Shown here: positions 18,928 through 28,079 of the stretch, piece by piece | How the letters are laid out: each line of letters starts with the position of its first letter | How positions within the stretch are numbered: the first letter of the stretch is position 1 | Assembly (NCBI RefSeq): GCF_014926405.1 | Contig: NZ_JACXXJ020000004.1 | Location: forward strand, 556,735 to 620,734 | Length of the DNA stretch: 64,000 nucleotides | Reading direction: 5' to 3' | From: Agrobacterium vitis | Lineage (GTDB): Bacteria > Pseudomonadota > Alphaproteobacteria > Rhizobiales > Rhizobiaceae | Made by a program: the position numbers and the translations under genes | The notes under the pieces: generated by a model | Database searches by the model: none | What the model saw: only the letters and a program-made list of their open reading frames with translations | Told to the model about the DNA's origin: nothing

Positions 18928-19788
18928 ATGACGGTGCATTCTGGATCACTCACGGCGGCCTCTGATGTGCCGCAGGCTTCTGCCGCAGACCGCATCACAG
19001 CCCGCTATGGCGCGCAGCCAAGCGTTTTGCCGCCCAGCTGGAATGAGACGCTGGATGTTCTGCTGAACCATCGCTCCGCACGCGCTTACCTGCCCAAGGC
19101 ATTGCCGCAAGGCACGGTGGAACTGCTGGTGGCGGCGGCGCAATCGGCTCCCACCTCCTCCAATCTGCAAGCGTGGAGCGTGGTGGCTGTTGAAGACCCG
19201 GAGCGCAAGGCGCGTCTGGAAGAATTTGCCGCTCCCAACCCGCAAATCAATGCTGCGCCGCTGTTTCTGGTCTGGCTGGTCGATCTCGCCCGACTTCGAA
19301 CCATTGCCCGCAGCAACGACAGCGAGGGTGCCGGGCTGGATTATCTGGAAAGCTTTGTGATTGGCGCGATTGATGCCGCCCTTGCCGCCCAGAATGCGGT
19401 GGCGGCGATTGACTCGCTCGGCCTTGGCTCGTGTTATATCGGCGGCATCCGCAACCGGCCAGAGGACGTGGCGCGGGAGCTGAACCTGCCGCCTGAAACC
19501 ATTGCCGTATTTGGCCTCACGGTTGGCTATCCAGACCCAGCGGTTAAAATCGATGTGAAGCCGCGCCTGCCACAATCGGCTGTGCTGTTTCGGGAGCAAT
19601 ATGGCACGGTGAGTGAACAGGATTTAGCCAGCTACGATGAGCGGCTAAAAACCTTCCAGCAAGGCCAGAATATGCCGCAAGCGGGATGGACCAGCGTGAT
19701 TGCCAAGCGCATTGGAAGTGCGAGCGCTCTCAAAGGTCGGGTTGAATTGACCGCGATTTTACGGCGCTTTGGTTTTGCCTTAAAGTAA
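18928..19788 (+). CDS. Nitroreductase-family flavoprotein (NfsA/FRP-like)
   Basis: A 286-residue FMN oxidoreductase. The preferred start ATG 18928 has AAAGGA in front; ATG 18913 overlaps the ATPase stop. Family marks are LLNHRSARAYLPKALPQGTVELLVAAAQSAPTSSNLQAWSVVAVED near residues 45-90 and the Gly-rich IDSLGLGSCYIGGIRNRPEDVARELNLPPETIAVFGLTVGYPDP segment. NfsA/FRP enzymes reduce flavin or nitro compounds with NADPH. In this neighbourhood it could supply reduced FMN to the monooxygenases, a role filled by SsuE or DszD elsewhere; this is inference. Confidence 0.88.
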   Translation: MTVHSGSLTAASDVPQASAADRITARYGAQPSVLPPSWNETLDVLLNHRSARAYLPKALPQGTVELLVAAAQSAPTSSNLQAWSVVAVEDPERKARLEEFAAPNPQINAAPLFLVWLVDLARLRTIARSNDSEGAGLDYLESFVIGAIDAALAAQNAVAAIDSLGLGSCYIGGIRNRPEDVARELNLPPETIAVFGLTVGYPDPAVKIDVKPRLPQSAVLFREQYGTVSEQDLASYDERLKTFQQGQNMPQAGWTSVIAKRIGSASALKGRVELTAILRRFGFALK

Positions 19789-19800
19789 AGCCCCAATGAA

Positions 19801-19832
19801 TGCCAGTCTGGTGGCTCTCCACCAGACTGGCA
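19801..19832. terminator. Perfect 14-bp hairpin between convergent genes
   Basis: TGCCAGTCTGGTGG (19801-19814), loop CTCT, CCACCAGACTGGCA (19819-19832). It lies between the nitroreductase stop at 19788 and the stop of the opposing DszC-like gene at 19840, and can serve both directions. A short T run (CATTTT) follows on the plus strand. Confidence 0.75.
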
Positions 19833-19839
19833 TGACATT

Positions 19840-21078
19840 TTAGAACACCCGGCCTTCTTTCAAATGCGTGGTGGTTCCGTTCAGATAATAATCGCCCACC
19901 ACCCGCGCCTTGTGCAGGAGCGGATTGTGATTGTAGACAGTGCGAATATTGCGCCAGTGGCGATCAAGATTAAACCCTCGCGAGGTGGCCGAACCGCCAC
20001 CCAGCTCGAAAATATTGGTGGCTACCGACAGCGCCAGTTGCGAGGTAACGATCTGTGTTTGAGCGGTGATGAGAGATGCTGAAATCAGCGCTGTTTCAAT
20101 CGCGTCTTCATCGCCCGTTGCAAAGGTGTCTGCCGTACGGTCCAGTGCGCGTGCGGCTTCCCGGATCAAGGTTTGAACTGCAAAAGCACCCGAAGTGATT
20201 TCGCCCAGCATTTTTTGCACAAAGGGATCGTCATTTGCGGTTTCTGCCGTGCTGTGCAGGGTGGTGCGGGCGTGGTTGAGCACATAATCAATGCCGTCTT
20301 TCACCGCCCCTTGCACAGCCCCCGCAGCCGATGCCGCCAGATGAAGCTGGCGCAGTGCGCCGCAATGGCGACCAAGCTGGGTAGTGAGCTTGCGGCCTGA
20401 TACTTCATGCGCCAGCACCTCGACATTTTCCAGCAGCACGCCACCGCTGGCTGTCATGCGCTGGCCCATGCCATCCCAGTCATCCAGAATGGTAATGCCC
20501 TTGCGATCCAGCGGGATCAGCACGCCAGTGGGATCTCCCTGTTCATCCACCGCGCTGAAGGAGCCAAAATCGGCAAAGGCGGTGCCTGTGGCATACCATT
20601 TGCGCCCATTCAGCCGATAATGATCGCCCTCCCGGCTAAGAACCGTGGTGATTTCGCCGGGCCGTTTGGTGCCTTGCTCGGTGCTAGCCCCGGCAAACAG
20701 TTTTCCCTCCAGCACATGGTCCAGATGTCGGCGGTCTTCCAGCCCGGTTGGGCCAAGCGCCAGCCCTTCGGTGAAGTTGAAATGGCTGCGCAAGGCGTGG
20801 GGTATATTGCTATCCGCTTCGCCCAAAATCATCAGCAACTCGATATAATCGACAATTGAGCCACCCGGTCCACCCTTGGCCTTGGGAATACGCAGCGTGC
20901 CAAGCCGTGCCTCTTTGATTAGCCGGAACGCCTCAAACGGCAGTTCCCGTTCCAGCTCGCTGCGGGCTGCATCCTTGGCAAAGGTGTCGGACAAAGTGCG
21001 GGCGCGGGCGAGCAAGCCGTCGCGGGTGAAGGCCTCAGGGCTATCTGAAACAAGCGGCTGTGCGGCGCTGTGGGGCAT
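19840..21078 (-). CDS. Acyl-CoA dehydrogenase-fold flavin monooxygenase (DszC/SfnC-like)
   Basis: A 412-residue flavoprotein with the acyl-CoA dehydrogenase fold. ATG 21078 is nine bases from AAGG; two more ATG codons at 21087 and 21084 are too close to it. The C-terminal signature LDRHWRNIRTVYNHNPLLHKARVVGDYYLNG marks the DszC/SfnC branch, whose members oxygenate organosulfur compounds with reduced flavin rather than dehydrogenating CoA esters. It is the last gene of a minus-strand operon after an aldo/keto reductase and a complete Dpp-like transporter. Confidence 0.87.
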   Translation of the reverse strand: MPHSAAQPLVSDSPEAFTRDGLLARARTLSDTFAKDAARSELERELPFEAFRLIKEARLGTLRIPKAKGGPGGSIVDYIELLMILGEADSNIPHALRSHFNFTEGLALGPTGLEDRRHLDHVLEGKLFAGASTEQGTKRPGEITTVLSREGDHYRLNGRKWYATGTAFADFGSFSAVDEQGDPTGVLIPLDRKGITILDDWDGMGQRMTASGGVLLENVEVLAHEVSGRKLTTQLGRHCGALRQLHLAASAAGAVQGAVKDGIDYVLNHARTTLHSTAETANDDPFVQKMLGEITSGAFAVQTLIREAARALDRTADTFATGDEDAIETALISASLITAQTQIVTSQLALSVATNIFELGGGSATSRGFNLDRHWRNIRTVYNHNPLLHKARVVGDYYLNGTTTHLKEGRVF

Positions 21079-21146
21079 GGTCATCATCCTTCAAAATTGG
21101 GCAAGAAGCCGGAGTGCGCATTCCACCCCGGCTATCCCATCCATCA

Positions 21147-22196
21147 TCACGCAACAGCGCGAACCGACTTCACCGACGGCTGATCAGCATGGCGCGGCAC
21201 GCGGCCTTCAACCGGGTGGCTTGGATCATTAAAGCCAGGTGTGGAAGGATGCCCCTCGGTGACCAGACTGTTGACCAGCGCCTCATCCTCGGCATCCAGC
21301 CGCACATCCAGAGCGCGGATATAGCCATCCCAATGTTCCTCGGTGCGGGGTCCGGTAATGGCGGCGGTGATGTAGCGGTTGTTCAGCACCCAAGCGAGGG
21401 CGAAATCGGCAGCGGAGATGCCCTTGGCGTGCGCGTGGGCAGCCACCTTGCGGGCGATCTCCACCGATTCAGGCCGCCATTCGGTTTCCAGAATGCGCTT
21501 GTCGCCACGGCCTGCGCGGGTATCGGCAGCGGGTGCCTTGCCCGGCTCATATTTGCCCGTCAAAACCCCACGCGCCAACGGCGAATAGGATACAACACCA
21601 AGCCCGTAATGATGGGCGGCGGGAAGCTGTTCAGCCTCTGCGGTGCGGTTGACGATGTTGTACAGCGGTTGGCTGGCAATCGGACGATCAATGCCAAGCT
21701 GATCGGCCAGATGGGCAATTTCTGCAATCCGCCAGCCACGGAAATTCGACACGCCAAAGTAGCGCAGCTTGCCCGCCCGGATCAGATCGGCAATGGCCCG
21801 CACCGGCTCTTCCAAGGGGGCATCAAACACAGCACGGTGAAAATAGAGTATGTCGATGTAATCGGTATTTAGGCGGCGCAGCGAATTTTCAACCGTCTCG
21901 ATCACCCATTTACGCGATTGGCCGCCGAGATTGGGGCCTTTTTCGCGGGAATTGACAAATTTTGTCGCCAAAACCCAGTGATCACGATTTGCCTTGATGC
22001 CGCGCCCGACCACTTCCTCGGATTTGCCATCGTGATAGACATCTGCCGTATCAATGAAATTAATGCCCTGCTCACGCGCCTTGTCGATAATGCGAAAGGC
22101 CACTTCATCCGGCGTTGGGCCGCCAAACATCATCGTGCCAAGGCTGAGTGGCGATACTTTCAGCGCACTGCGTCCCAGATAACGATAGTCAACCAT
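21147..22196 (-). CDS. Aldo/keto reductase
   Basis: A 349-residue NADPH-dependent (beta/alpha)8 reductase. The catalytic tetrad is visible: Asp and Tyr in NFIDTADVYHDGKSEE (about 50-65), Lys in WVLATKFVNSREKG and His in DYIDILYFHRAVFD. The segment GVVSYSPLARGVLTGKY is also typical. It reduces aldehydes or ketones; here it may deal with a carbonyl product of oxidative C-S cleavage (inference). Confidence 0.9.
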   Translation of the reverse strand: MVDYRYLGRSALKVSPLSLGTMMFGGPTPDEVAFRIIDKAREQGINFIDTADVYHDGKSEEVVGRGIKANRDHWVLATKFVNSREKGPNLGGQSRKWVIETVENSLRRLNTDYIDILYFHRAVFDAPLEEPVRAIADLIRAGKLRYFGVSNFRGWRIAEIAHLADQLGIDRPIASQPLYNIVNRTAEAEQLPAAHHYGLGVVSYSPLARGVLTGKYEPGKAPAADTRAGRGDKRILETEWRPESVEIARKVAAHAHAKGISAADFALAWVLNNRYITAAITGPRTEEHWDGYIRALDVRLDAEDEALVNSLVTEGHPSTPGFNDPSHPVEGRVPRHADQPSVKSVRAVA

Positions 22197-22211
22197 AATC
22201 CTTACTCCATT

Positions 22212-23153
22212 TCAGTGTTCGTTGGCGTGATGGCAGGCCACGGCATGGCTCTGACCAAAAAGTTGATAATCCGGTGCCTGTTCACGACAGAGATCTGTCG
22301 CCAGCGGGCAACGGGTGTGAAAGCGGCAGCCAGAGGGCGGATTGTGCGGGCTTGGCAAATCGCCGGAAATCGGGGCTGCCTGCTTGCGGCGCGCGGGGTC
22401 TGGCACAGCTGCCAGAAGTGCGCGCGTATAGGGATGTCTCGGGTTGGCCCATAGCTCTGCCGTGGGCGCACTCTCAACAATTTTGCCCAGATACATCACC
22501 AGCACCCGATCTGAAAAATAGCGAACCACCGATAGATCATGTGAAACAAACAGATAGGAGAGCGACAGACGCTGTTTCAGCTCCACCAGCAGATTGAGAA
22601 TCTGTGCCTGAATGGACAGGTCCAGCGCCGAGACCGGTTCATCACACACCACCAGTTCTGGCTCCAGAATGATGGCCCGGGCAATGCCGATGCGTTGGCG
22701 CTGGCCGCCGGAAAATTCATGCGGGTAGCGGTCCAGTGAATCGGCTGGCAATCCCACCTGTTCAATAATCGCCTCGACAATCTCGCGGCGGCGTTTGCTG
22801 TTACCAATGCCATGCACTTTCAGCGGCGTGGTCAAAATGGTGCGGATGGTCTGGCGCGGGTTGAGCGAGGCAAACGGGTCTTGAAAGATCATCTGAATGC
22901 GGCGGCGAATGGCTCTTAGATCACCGGCTGACATGGCCGTCACATCGCCGCCCTGAAAGGTGATCTGGCCCGAGGATGGCTCCACCAGCCGCATCAGCGA
23001 TTTGCCCAGCGAGGATTTGCCACAGCCGGATTCGCCCACCAGCGCCACGGTTTCACCGGCTTCAATCTCCAGCGAAACATCATCCACAGCCCGGACTGTT
23101 CCCCGTGCGCCGGCATATTGGGTGGAAAGATTACGCACCGACAAGAGCGTCAT
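22212..23153 (-). CDS. ABC transporter ATPase, DppF type
   Basis: A 313-residue ATPase. ATG 23153 has GGAGG well placed; longer readings upstream only overlap the DppD-type gene. It has GESGCGKSSLGKSL, FSGGQRQRIGIARAI, VVCDEPVSALD and the C-terminal CysX motif region GCRFHTRCPLATDLCREQAPDY typical of oligopeptide ATPases, which can carry an iron-sulfur cluster. It overlaps the preceding gene by 23 bases. Confidence 0.92.
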   Translation of the reverse strand: MTLLSVRNLSTQYAGARGTVRAVDDVSLEIEAGETVALVGESGCGKSSLGKSLMRLVEPSSGQITFQGGDVTAMSAGDLRAIRRRIQMIFQDPFASLNPRQTIRTILTTPLKVHGIGNSKRRREIVEAIIEQVGLPADSLDRYPHEFSGGQRQRIGIARAIILEPELVVCDEPVSALDLSIQAQILNLLVELKQRLSLSYLFVSHDLSVVRYFSDRVLVMYLGKIVESAPTAELWANPRHPYTRALLAAVPDPARRKQAAPISGDLPSPHNPPSGCRFHTRCPLATDLCREQAPDYQLFGQSHAVACHHANEH

Positions 23154-24129
23154 GAGACACCTCCGTGAAATTTGCGGATACAACTGGACAGGCAGCAAAC
23201 CGCCCCGGCGACACTTGCGTCAAAGGCGGCACGGCCTGACCACAGGAAGAGCGCGCGCTGGAACAGCGGGGGCGAAAGGCGCAGCCCTTCTCATTGACTG
23301 AAGAGGTGATGGAGCCGGGAATTTCCACCAATGGCCCATCGCGGTAATGCTGCCCTGCGCCGCCGCGCGGAGACGCTGCCAGTAGGCCACGGGTATAGGG
23401 ATGATAAGGCTGCTCAAACACCGGCTGCGGCAGGCCCTCTTCCACCTTTCGCCCTGCATACATCACCATAACACGATCCGCCCATTGGGCCACAATGCCC
23501 AGATCATGGGTGATGAGAATGACCGCCATGTTCAAATCCCGGCGCAAATTATCCAGCAATTGCAGGATTTGCGCCTGAATGGTCACATCCAATGCCGTGG
23601 TCGCCTCATCGGCAATCAACAGTTCGGGATTGCAGGCCACGCCAATGGCAATCATCACCCGCTGACGCATGCCGCCGGAGAGTTGATGCGGGTAATCATC
23701 CACCCGCTTGCCTGATTCCGGGATGTTGACCAGATCCAGCAATTCTATGGCGCGTTTTCTGGCCTGTTTGTGGTCCAGCTTTTCGTGAATGCGCAGCACT
23801 TCGGTGATTTGCTCTCCCACCGTCAGCACCGGATTGAGCGAGGTCATCGGCTCTTGAAAGATCATGCCGATCTCGCCGCCGCGAATGCCGCGCCATTGCC
23901 GTTCACTATAGGTCAAAAGCTCGCGGCCCTTGAAGCGGATGGAGCCGCCCTTTTGCCCATGCGATGGCAAAAGCCCGATCAGACCCAGCGCCGTCAAGGA
24001 TTTGCCGGAGCCGGATTCGCCAACAATCGCCAGCATTTCGCCGCGCTCCACCGAAAAGCTGACGCCCTTGACGGGTTGGGCACTGCCAAAACCAACGGAA
24101 AAATCCCGAACATCAATCAAAGCACTCAT
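23131..24129 (-). CDS. ABC transporter ATPase, DppD type
   Basis: A 332-residue ATPase, partner of the DppF-type protein. It has GESGSGKSLTALGLIGLL, a QEPMTSLNPVLTVGEQ Q-loop, [27 protein letters not shown] and the C-terminal GCAFRPRCSSARSSC cysteine motif. Unlike the three other Dpp-like systems here, its two ATPases are separate genes. Start overlaps the upstream permease stop (ATGA). Confidence 0.92.
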   Translation of the reverse strand: MSALIDVRDFSVGFGSAQPVKGVSFSVERGEMLAIVGESGSGKSLTALGLIGLLPSHGQKGGSIRFKGRELLTYSERQWRGIRGGEIGMIFQEPMTSLNPVLTVGEQITEVLRIHEKLDHKQARKRAIELLDLVNIPESGKRVDDYPHQLSGGMRQRVMIAIGVACNPELLIADEATTALDVTIQAQILQLLDNLRRDLNMAVILITHDLGIVAQWADRVMVMYAGRKVEEGLPQPVFEQPYHPYTRGLLAASPRGGAGQHYRDGPLVEIPGSITSSVNEKGCAFRPRCSSARSSCGQAVPPLTQVSPGRFAACPVVSANFTEVSHDALVGA

Positions 24130-25133
24130 CGGCGTTCCTCCGAAAACCGGGGATTCAGCGCATCATTCAACCCGTCACTGATCAGGTTGAGGGAAATCAC
24201 GGTAAACACGATGGCAAGCCCCGGCAGTGCCGTGAGATACCACGCCGTGCGGATCACCTCGCGGCCAGAGCCGATCATTGACCCCCAGGAGACCCGGTTG
24301 GGATCGCCCAGACCCATGAAGGACAAAGCCGCTTCCATCAGAATAGCGCCTGCGACCATCACCGAAGAGGTTACAATAATCGGCGGCAGGGCATTGGGCA
24401 AAATTTCTGCAAACACGATGCGGGCATGGCCATAGCCGAGACTTCGGGCTGCCAGCACATAATCCTTTTCACGAATGGCACGAAATTCGGCGCGGGTCAG
24501 CCGCGCCACCATCGGCCATGTAATCACGCCAATGGCAAAGGTGACGGTGGTGATAGATGGCTGGGCAATGGCGACCAGCACCACCAGCAGCACAAAGCTG
24601 GGAAGGGTTTGGAAAATCTCGATGATCTTGACCAGAACATCATCAATCACGCCGCCAAAATAGCCCGCCAAGGCACCAATGGTGACACCGATGGTCAGCC
24701 CCATCACGGTGGCGGCAATGCCCACTGTGAGCGAAACCCGCGCCCCATGCACAATGCCTGCCAGCACGTCACGGCCCATGGAATCGGTTCCCAGCGGATA
24801 GGCCGGGTTCTGCCCCGGCCAGAGGAAGGGCCGTGAGACCATTTCCAGCGGATCGCCGGGATAAAGCAAGGGAGCCAGAAGCGCTGTGATGATGACAATG
24901 GCCAGAAACGCCACGCCAATCAACGCATTGGGGTTGGTGAGAAAGATTTTGACCTCACGGCGCAGCCCCCGTTTTGGTATCAGGCTGGTGCGGGCCGTCA
25001 GCGCGTCGGGCGCATGGACATAAGGCCAGCCTTTGGGGGCTTTGGCCTCTTTGGCCTCTTCATTGAGCGCCTTTTCCCCTTCGCGCTGGCGCGTAGCCTC
25101 GGCAAGCGGTGTCGTTGCATTGAGAATTGTCAT
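24126..25133 (-). CDS. ABC transporter permease, DppC type
   Basis: A 335-residue permease with a long cytoplasmic N-terminus of about 75 residues (EATRQREGEKALNEEAKEAK, highly charged) before the first helix. Later marks are YPLGTDSMGRDVLAGIVHGARVSLTVG, ARLTRAEFRAIREKDYVLAARSLGYGHARIVFAEILPN and LSFMGLGDPNRVSWGSMIGSGREV. Coupled by short overlaps to both neighbours. Confidence 0.9.
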   Translation of the reverse strand: MTILNATTPLAEATRQREGEKALNEEAKEAKAPKGWPYVHAPDALTARTSLIPKRGLRREVKIFLTNPNALIGVAFLAIVIITALLAPLLYPGDPLEMVSRPFLWPGQNPAYPLGTDSMGRDVLAGIVHGARVSLTVGIAATVMGLTIGVTIGALAGYFGGVIDDVLVKIIEIFQTLPSFVLLVVLVAIAQPSITTVTFAIGVITWPMVARLTRAEFRAIREKDYVLAARSLGYGHARIVFAEILPNALPPIIVTSSVMVAGAILMEAALSFMGLGDPNRVSWGSMIGSGREVIRTAWYLTALPGLAIVFTVISLNLISDGLNDALNPRFSEERR

Positions 25134-26122
25134 TGGCTTTCTCCAATCCGCGGGTCGAGCCAGGCCTGAAACAGATCCACGACAGCATTGATGATGATCA
25201 CCAAAAAAGATGACAGCAGCAGAATCCCCAGCAACACGCTGAAATCGCGGGCCATGACCGCTTCAAATGCCAGCCTCCCCAGACCCGGCCAGCTGAACAC
25301 GGTTTCCACCACCACAGCACCGCCCAGCATGCCGCCGAGATGCAATCCGGCCATGGTGGTAATGGGGATCAAGGCATTGCGCAGAATATGGCGCAACGTC
25401 AGCCGAAGCGGTGTGACGCCCTTGGCGCGAGCCGTGCGCACATAGTCCTGAGATTTCACTTCCAGCATGGCAGCGCGGGTGAGCCTCGCATAAATTGCCA
25501 GATAATAAAGCGACAGGGACGTTGCTGGCAAAACAATATAGCGGGCGCGATCCAGAAGCGCTGCAAAGCCAGTGAGCGGGCTGCCAATGGTGCTATCGCC
25601 ACCCGAAGGCAGCCAGCCGAGCTTGACGGAAAACAGCAGGATCAGCATCAAGCCGATCCAGAAACCGGGTATGGAATAAAACAGCAGCGAGCCAAGGGAG
25701 AGAACCCGATCTGGCAGGCGGCCCGAAAACACCGCCATGACGGAGCCAAGCACCACCCCAAGCACAAGCGCAATGATAAAGGCCGCCCCCATCAGCACCA
25801 ATGTGCCGGGCAGGCGTTGTCCAATCAGGTCCGACACCGGCATGCCATAGCGCGGCGAATACCCCAGACTGAAATGAGCAAGATTACTAAGATAATTGCC
25901 CAACTGATGCAGCACGGGCAGATCAAGACCAAAGCGCGAGCGAATATCGGCCATTGTCTCAACAGTGGCAGAGCCTGCCTCTGCGGCCAGCACATCGGCG
26001 GCATCGCCCGGTGCCAGTTGCAGCAGAAAGAAGTTGAGGATCACAATGCCCACAACGGTGGGTATGGCCTGCAACGTCACACGGCTTGCGCGTTTCAATA
26101 TTCGGTTTGATGCGGTCATCAC
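25130..26122 (-). CDS. ABC transporter permease, DppB type
   Basis: A 330-residue permease that opens the minus-strand operon. It has IVILNFFLLQLAPGDAADVLAAEAG, FGLDLPVLHQLGNYLSNLAHFSLGYSPRYGMPV and the coupling region SQDYVRTARAKGVTPLRLTLRHILRNALIPITTMAGLHLGGMLGGAVVVETVFSWPGLG. ATG 26122 is used, with ATG 26119 next to it. The matching receptor gene is divergent at 26385. Confidence 0.9.
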   Translation of the reverse strand: MMTASNRILKRASRVTLQAIPTVVGIVILNFFLLQLAPGDAADVLAAEAGSATVETMADIRSRFGLDLPVLHQLGNYLSNLAHFSLGYSPRYGMPVSDLIGQRLPGTLVLMGAAFIIALVLGVVLGSVMAVFSGRLPDRVLSLGSLLFYSIPGFWIGLMLILLFSVKLGWLPSGGDSTIGSPLTGFAALLDRARYIVLPATSLSLYYLAIYARLTRAAMLEVKSQDYVRTARAKGVTPLRLTLRHILRNALIPITTMAGLHLGGMLGGAVVVETVFSWPGLGRLAFEAVMARDFSVLLGILLLSSFLVIIINAVVDLFQAWLDPRIGESQ

Positions 26123-26384
26123 TATCGCCTGAAGTGCGGTTTTGAAATTGAGTTCTATGTCAGTAGTTGACTAATTTTATATATTTTGTCAAACATGAGA
26201 AAAGAATATTTTTCTGAAAAAATGAGACGTGTCGCGCATAATAGGAATTATATGCCGATAAATCGGACAATTTAACCAACTCCAACTACGAAAGCGTTGC
26301 GCGACAGAAGAATTTTCACTTAGCCATCCAGCTATTGGAAAATGTCGCTCTGGTTGCAGCCTGCCCACGCAGCGAGGGAAAACA
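26123..26384. promoter_or_regulatory. Divergent control region with TATATATTTT box
   Basis: A 262-base gap between the divergent permease operon and the receptor/desulfinase operon. Its left half is strongly AT-rich and holds TATATATTTT at 26178-26187, shared with two other leaders in the window. Both operons belong to one transport system, so a shared regulator here is plausible, but no regulator gene adjoins it. Confidence 0.45.
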
Positions 26385-28013
26385 ATGATCGTCAACCGCC
26401 CGTCTACCGAACACGCCGCCCATTCCACAACCCGTCGCGGCTTTCTGCTGGCATCGGCAGCAGTCAGCGCATTTGCCATGAGCGGTACGCGTTTGCGCGC
26501 CGCAACGCCGGCAAAGGGTGGCACGGCAACGCTGCTTTTGTCGTCTGAGCCACCGGTTTTGACCACCATTGCGCATACGGCGTTCAACTCGGTCTATGTC
26601 TCGCCAAAGGTCACCGAAGGGTTGCTCACCTATGATTTCGACCTCACACCAAAACCCTTGCTGGCAACCGATTGGCAGATCAGCCCGGACGGGCTGAAAT
26701 ATACGTTCAAACTGCGAGATGGGGTGAAGTGGCATGATGGCAAGCCCTTCACCTCGGCAGATGTGGCGTTTTCCATCAAAACCATTGCGCAGGTCCATCC
26801 GCGCGGGCGCAACACATTCCTCAATTTGACGGAGGTGGAAACCCCGGATGCACGCACGGTGGTGCTCGTGCTGTCCAAGCCCGCCCCCTATCTCATCACC
26901 GCCCTTGCCTCTTCCGAGACGCCGATTGTGCCAAGGCATCTTTATGAAGGCACCAAAGTGCAGGAAAACCCGGTCAATCTTGCCCCTGTTGGCACCGGCC
27001 CCTATAAATTCAAGCAATGGGTGCGCGGCAGCCATATTGTCTATGTCCGCAATGAGGACTATTGGGACAAGCCCCGCCCCTATCTCGACAGCCTGATTGT
27101 GCGCTTCATCTCGGATTCGGCGGCGCGGTCGATAGCGATTGAGGCGGGTGAGATTGATCTGGCGCCAAGCACACCGGTATCCTACGGCGATCTGGATCGG
27201 TTGAAAGCCTTGCCGCATATCGGTTTTGAAACGCAGGGCTACCAATATTCCAATGGTGTTACGCGTGTCGAGTTCAATCTGGAAAAAGAGTTTTTCAAGG
27301 ATGTGCGGGTGCGCCGCGCCTTCGCCCATGTGATTGATCGCAATGTGATTTTCAACACTGTCAACTACGGCTATGGCGCGCCGATTACCGGCCCCATCAA
27401 TCCCAAACTGTCAAAATGGTATGTTGCAGACCTGAAGACCTATCCCATTGATCTTAAAGCGGCGGAAGCTTTGCTGGATGACGCTGGCTATAAGCGCGGC
27501 AAGGATGGCATCCGCGCCCGCCTCAATCTCGATTATGTGCCGGGTGAAGGCTATCCGCGCGGCGCGGATTATATTCGGCAGGCGCTGGCCAAGGTGGGCA
27601 TTGAGGTCACGGTACGCACACAGGATTTTGCCACCTACACCAAACGCATCTACACCGACCGTGATTTCGATTTTGCCTATGAAGGCATGAGCAATCTGTT
27701 TGATCCCACCGTGGGTGTGCAGCGGCTTTATTGGAGCAAGAATTTCCTAAAGGGCGTGCCTTTCTCGAATGGCGCAGCCTATAGCAACCCGAAAGTCGAT
27801 GCCCTGCTGGAAGCAGCAGCGGTGGAGATTGATCCGAAAAAACGCGTGGCGCAGTGGAAGGAAATCCAGCAGATTCTGGTGGAGGATGTGCCTGCCATCG
27901 ACATCGCTGCGGCTCCAGAAATCACCATTTATAACAAGCGTATCGCCGATCACACGCTAGGCGCGGAAGGCATCATTAGCAGCCTCGCCTTCGCCTATAT
28001 CGCGTCATCGTAA
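26385..28013 (+). CDS. ABC transporter substrate-binding protein, family 5, Tat signal
   Basis: A 542-residue periplasmic receptor. The N-terminus has TTRRGFLLASAAVSAFAMSG, a good twin-arginine signal, suggesting export in folded form. Mature marks are VSPKVTEGLLTYDFDLTPKPLLATDWQIS, LRDGVKWHDGKPFTSADVAFSI and VGTGPYKFKQWVRG. It is divergent from, and probably serves, the DppBCDF-type operon at 26122-22212. The two genes behind it encode desulfurisation-type enzymes, which suggests an organosulfur ligand. Confidence 0.9.
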   Translation: MIVNRPSTEHAAHSTTRRGFLLASAAVSAFAMSGTRLRAATPAKGGTATLLLSSEPPVLTTIAHTAFNSVYVSPKVTEGLLTYDFDLTPKPLLATDWQISPDGLKYTFKLRDGVKWHDGKPFTSADVAFSIKTIAQVHPRGRNTFLNLTEVETPDARTVVLVLSKPAPYLITALASSETPIVPRHLYEGTKVQENPVNLAPVGTGPYKFKQWVRGSHIVYVRNEDYWDKPRPYLDSLIVRFISDSAARSIAIEAGEIDLAPSTPVSYGDLDRLKALPHIGFETQGYQYSNGVTRVEFNLEKEFFKDVRVRRAFAHVIDRNVIFNTVNYGYGAPITGPINPKLSKWYVADLKTYPIDLKAAEALLDDAGYKRGKDGIRARLNLDYVPGEGYPRGADYIRQALAKVGIEVTVRTQDFATYTKRIYTDRDFDFAYEGMSNLFDPTVGVQRLYWSKNFLKGVPFSNGAAYSNPKVDALLEAAAVEIDPKKRVAQWKEIQQILVEDVPAIDIAAAPEITIYNKRIADHTLGAEGIISSLAFAYIASS

Positions 28014-28079
28014 GGCTTGGTTTCTGAAGGTTTTCGCCGGGCGTTGAGCCGGTTTCATCTCCTGTTTGTCGAGGATATT

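Noticed and set aside
28017..28079. Upstream extension of the desulfinase homologue as a signal peptide
   Set aside because: The extra 21 residues contain Arg, His and Glu without a hydrophobic core or cleavage site, and GAGGA supports ATG 28080.
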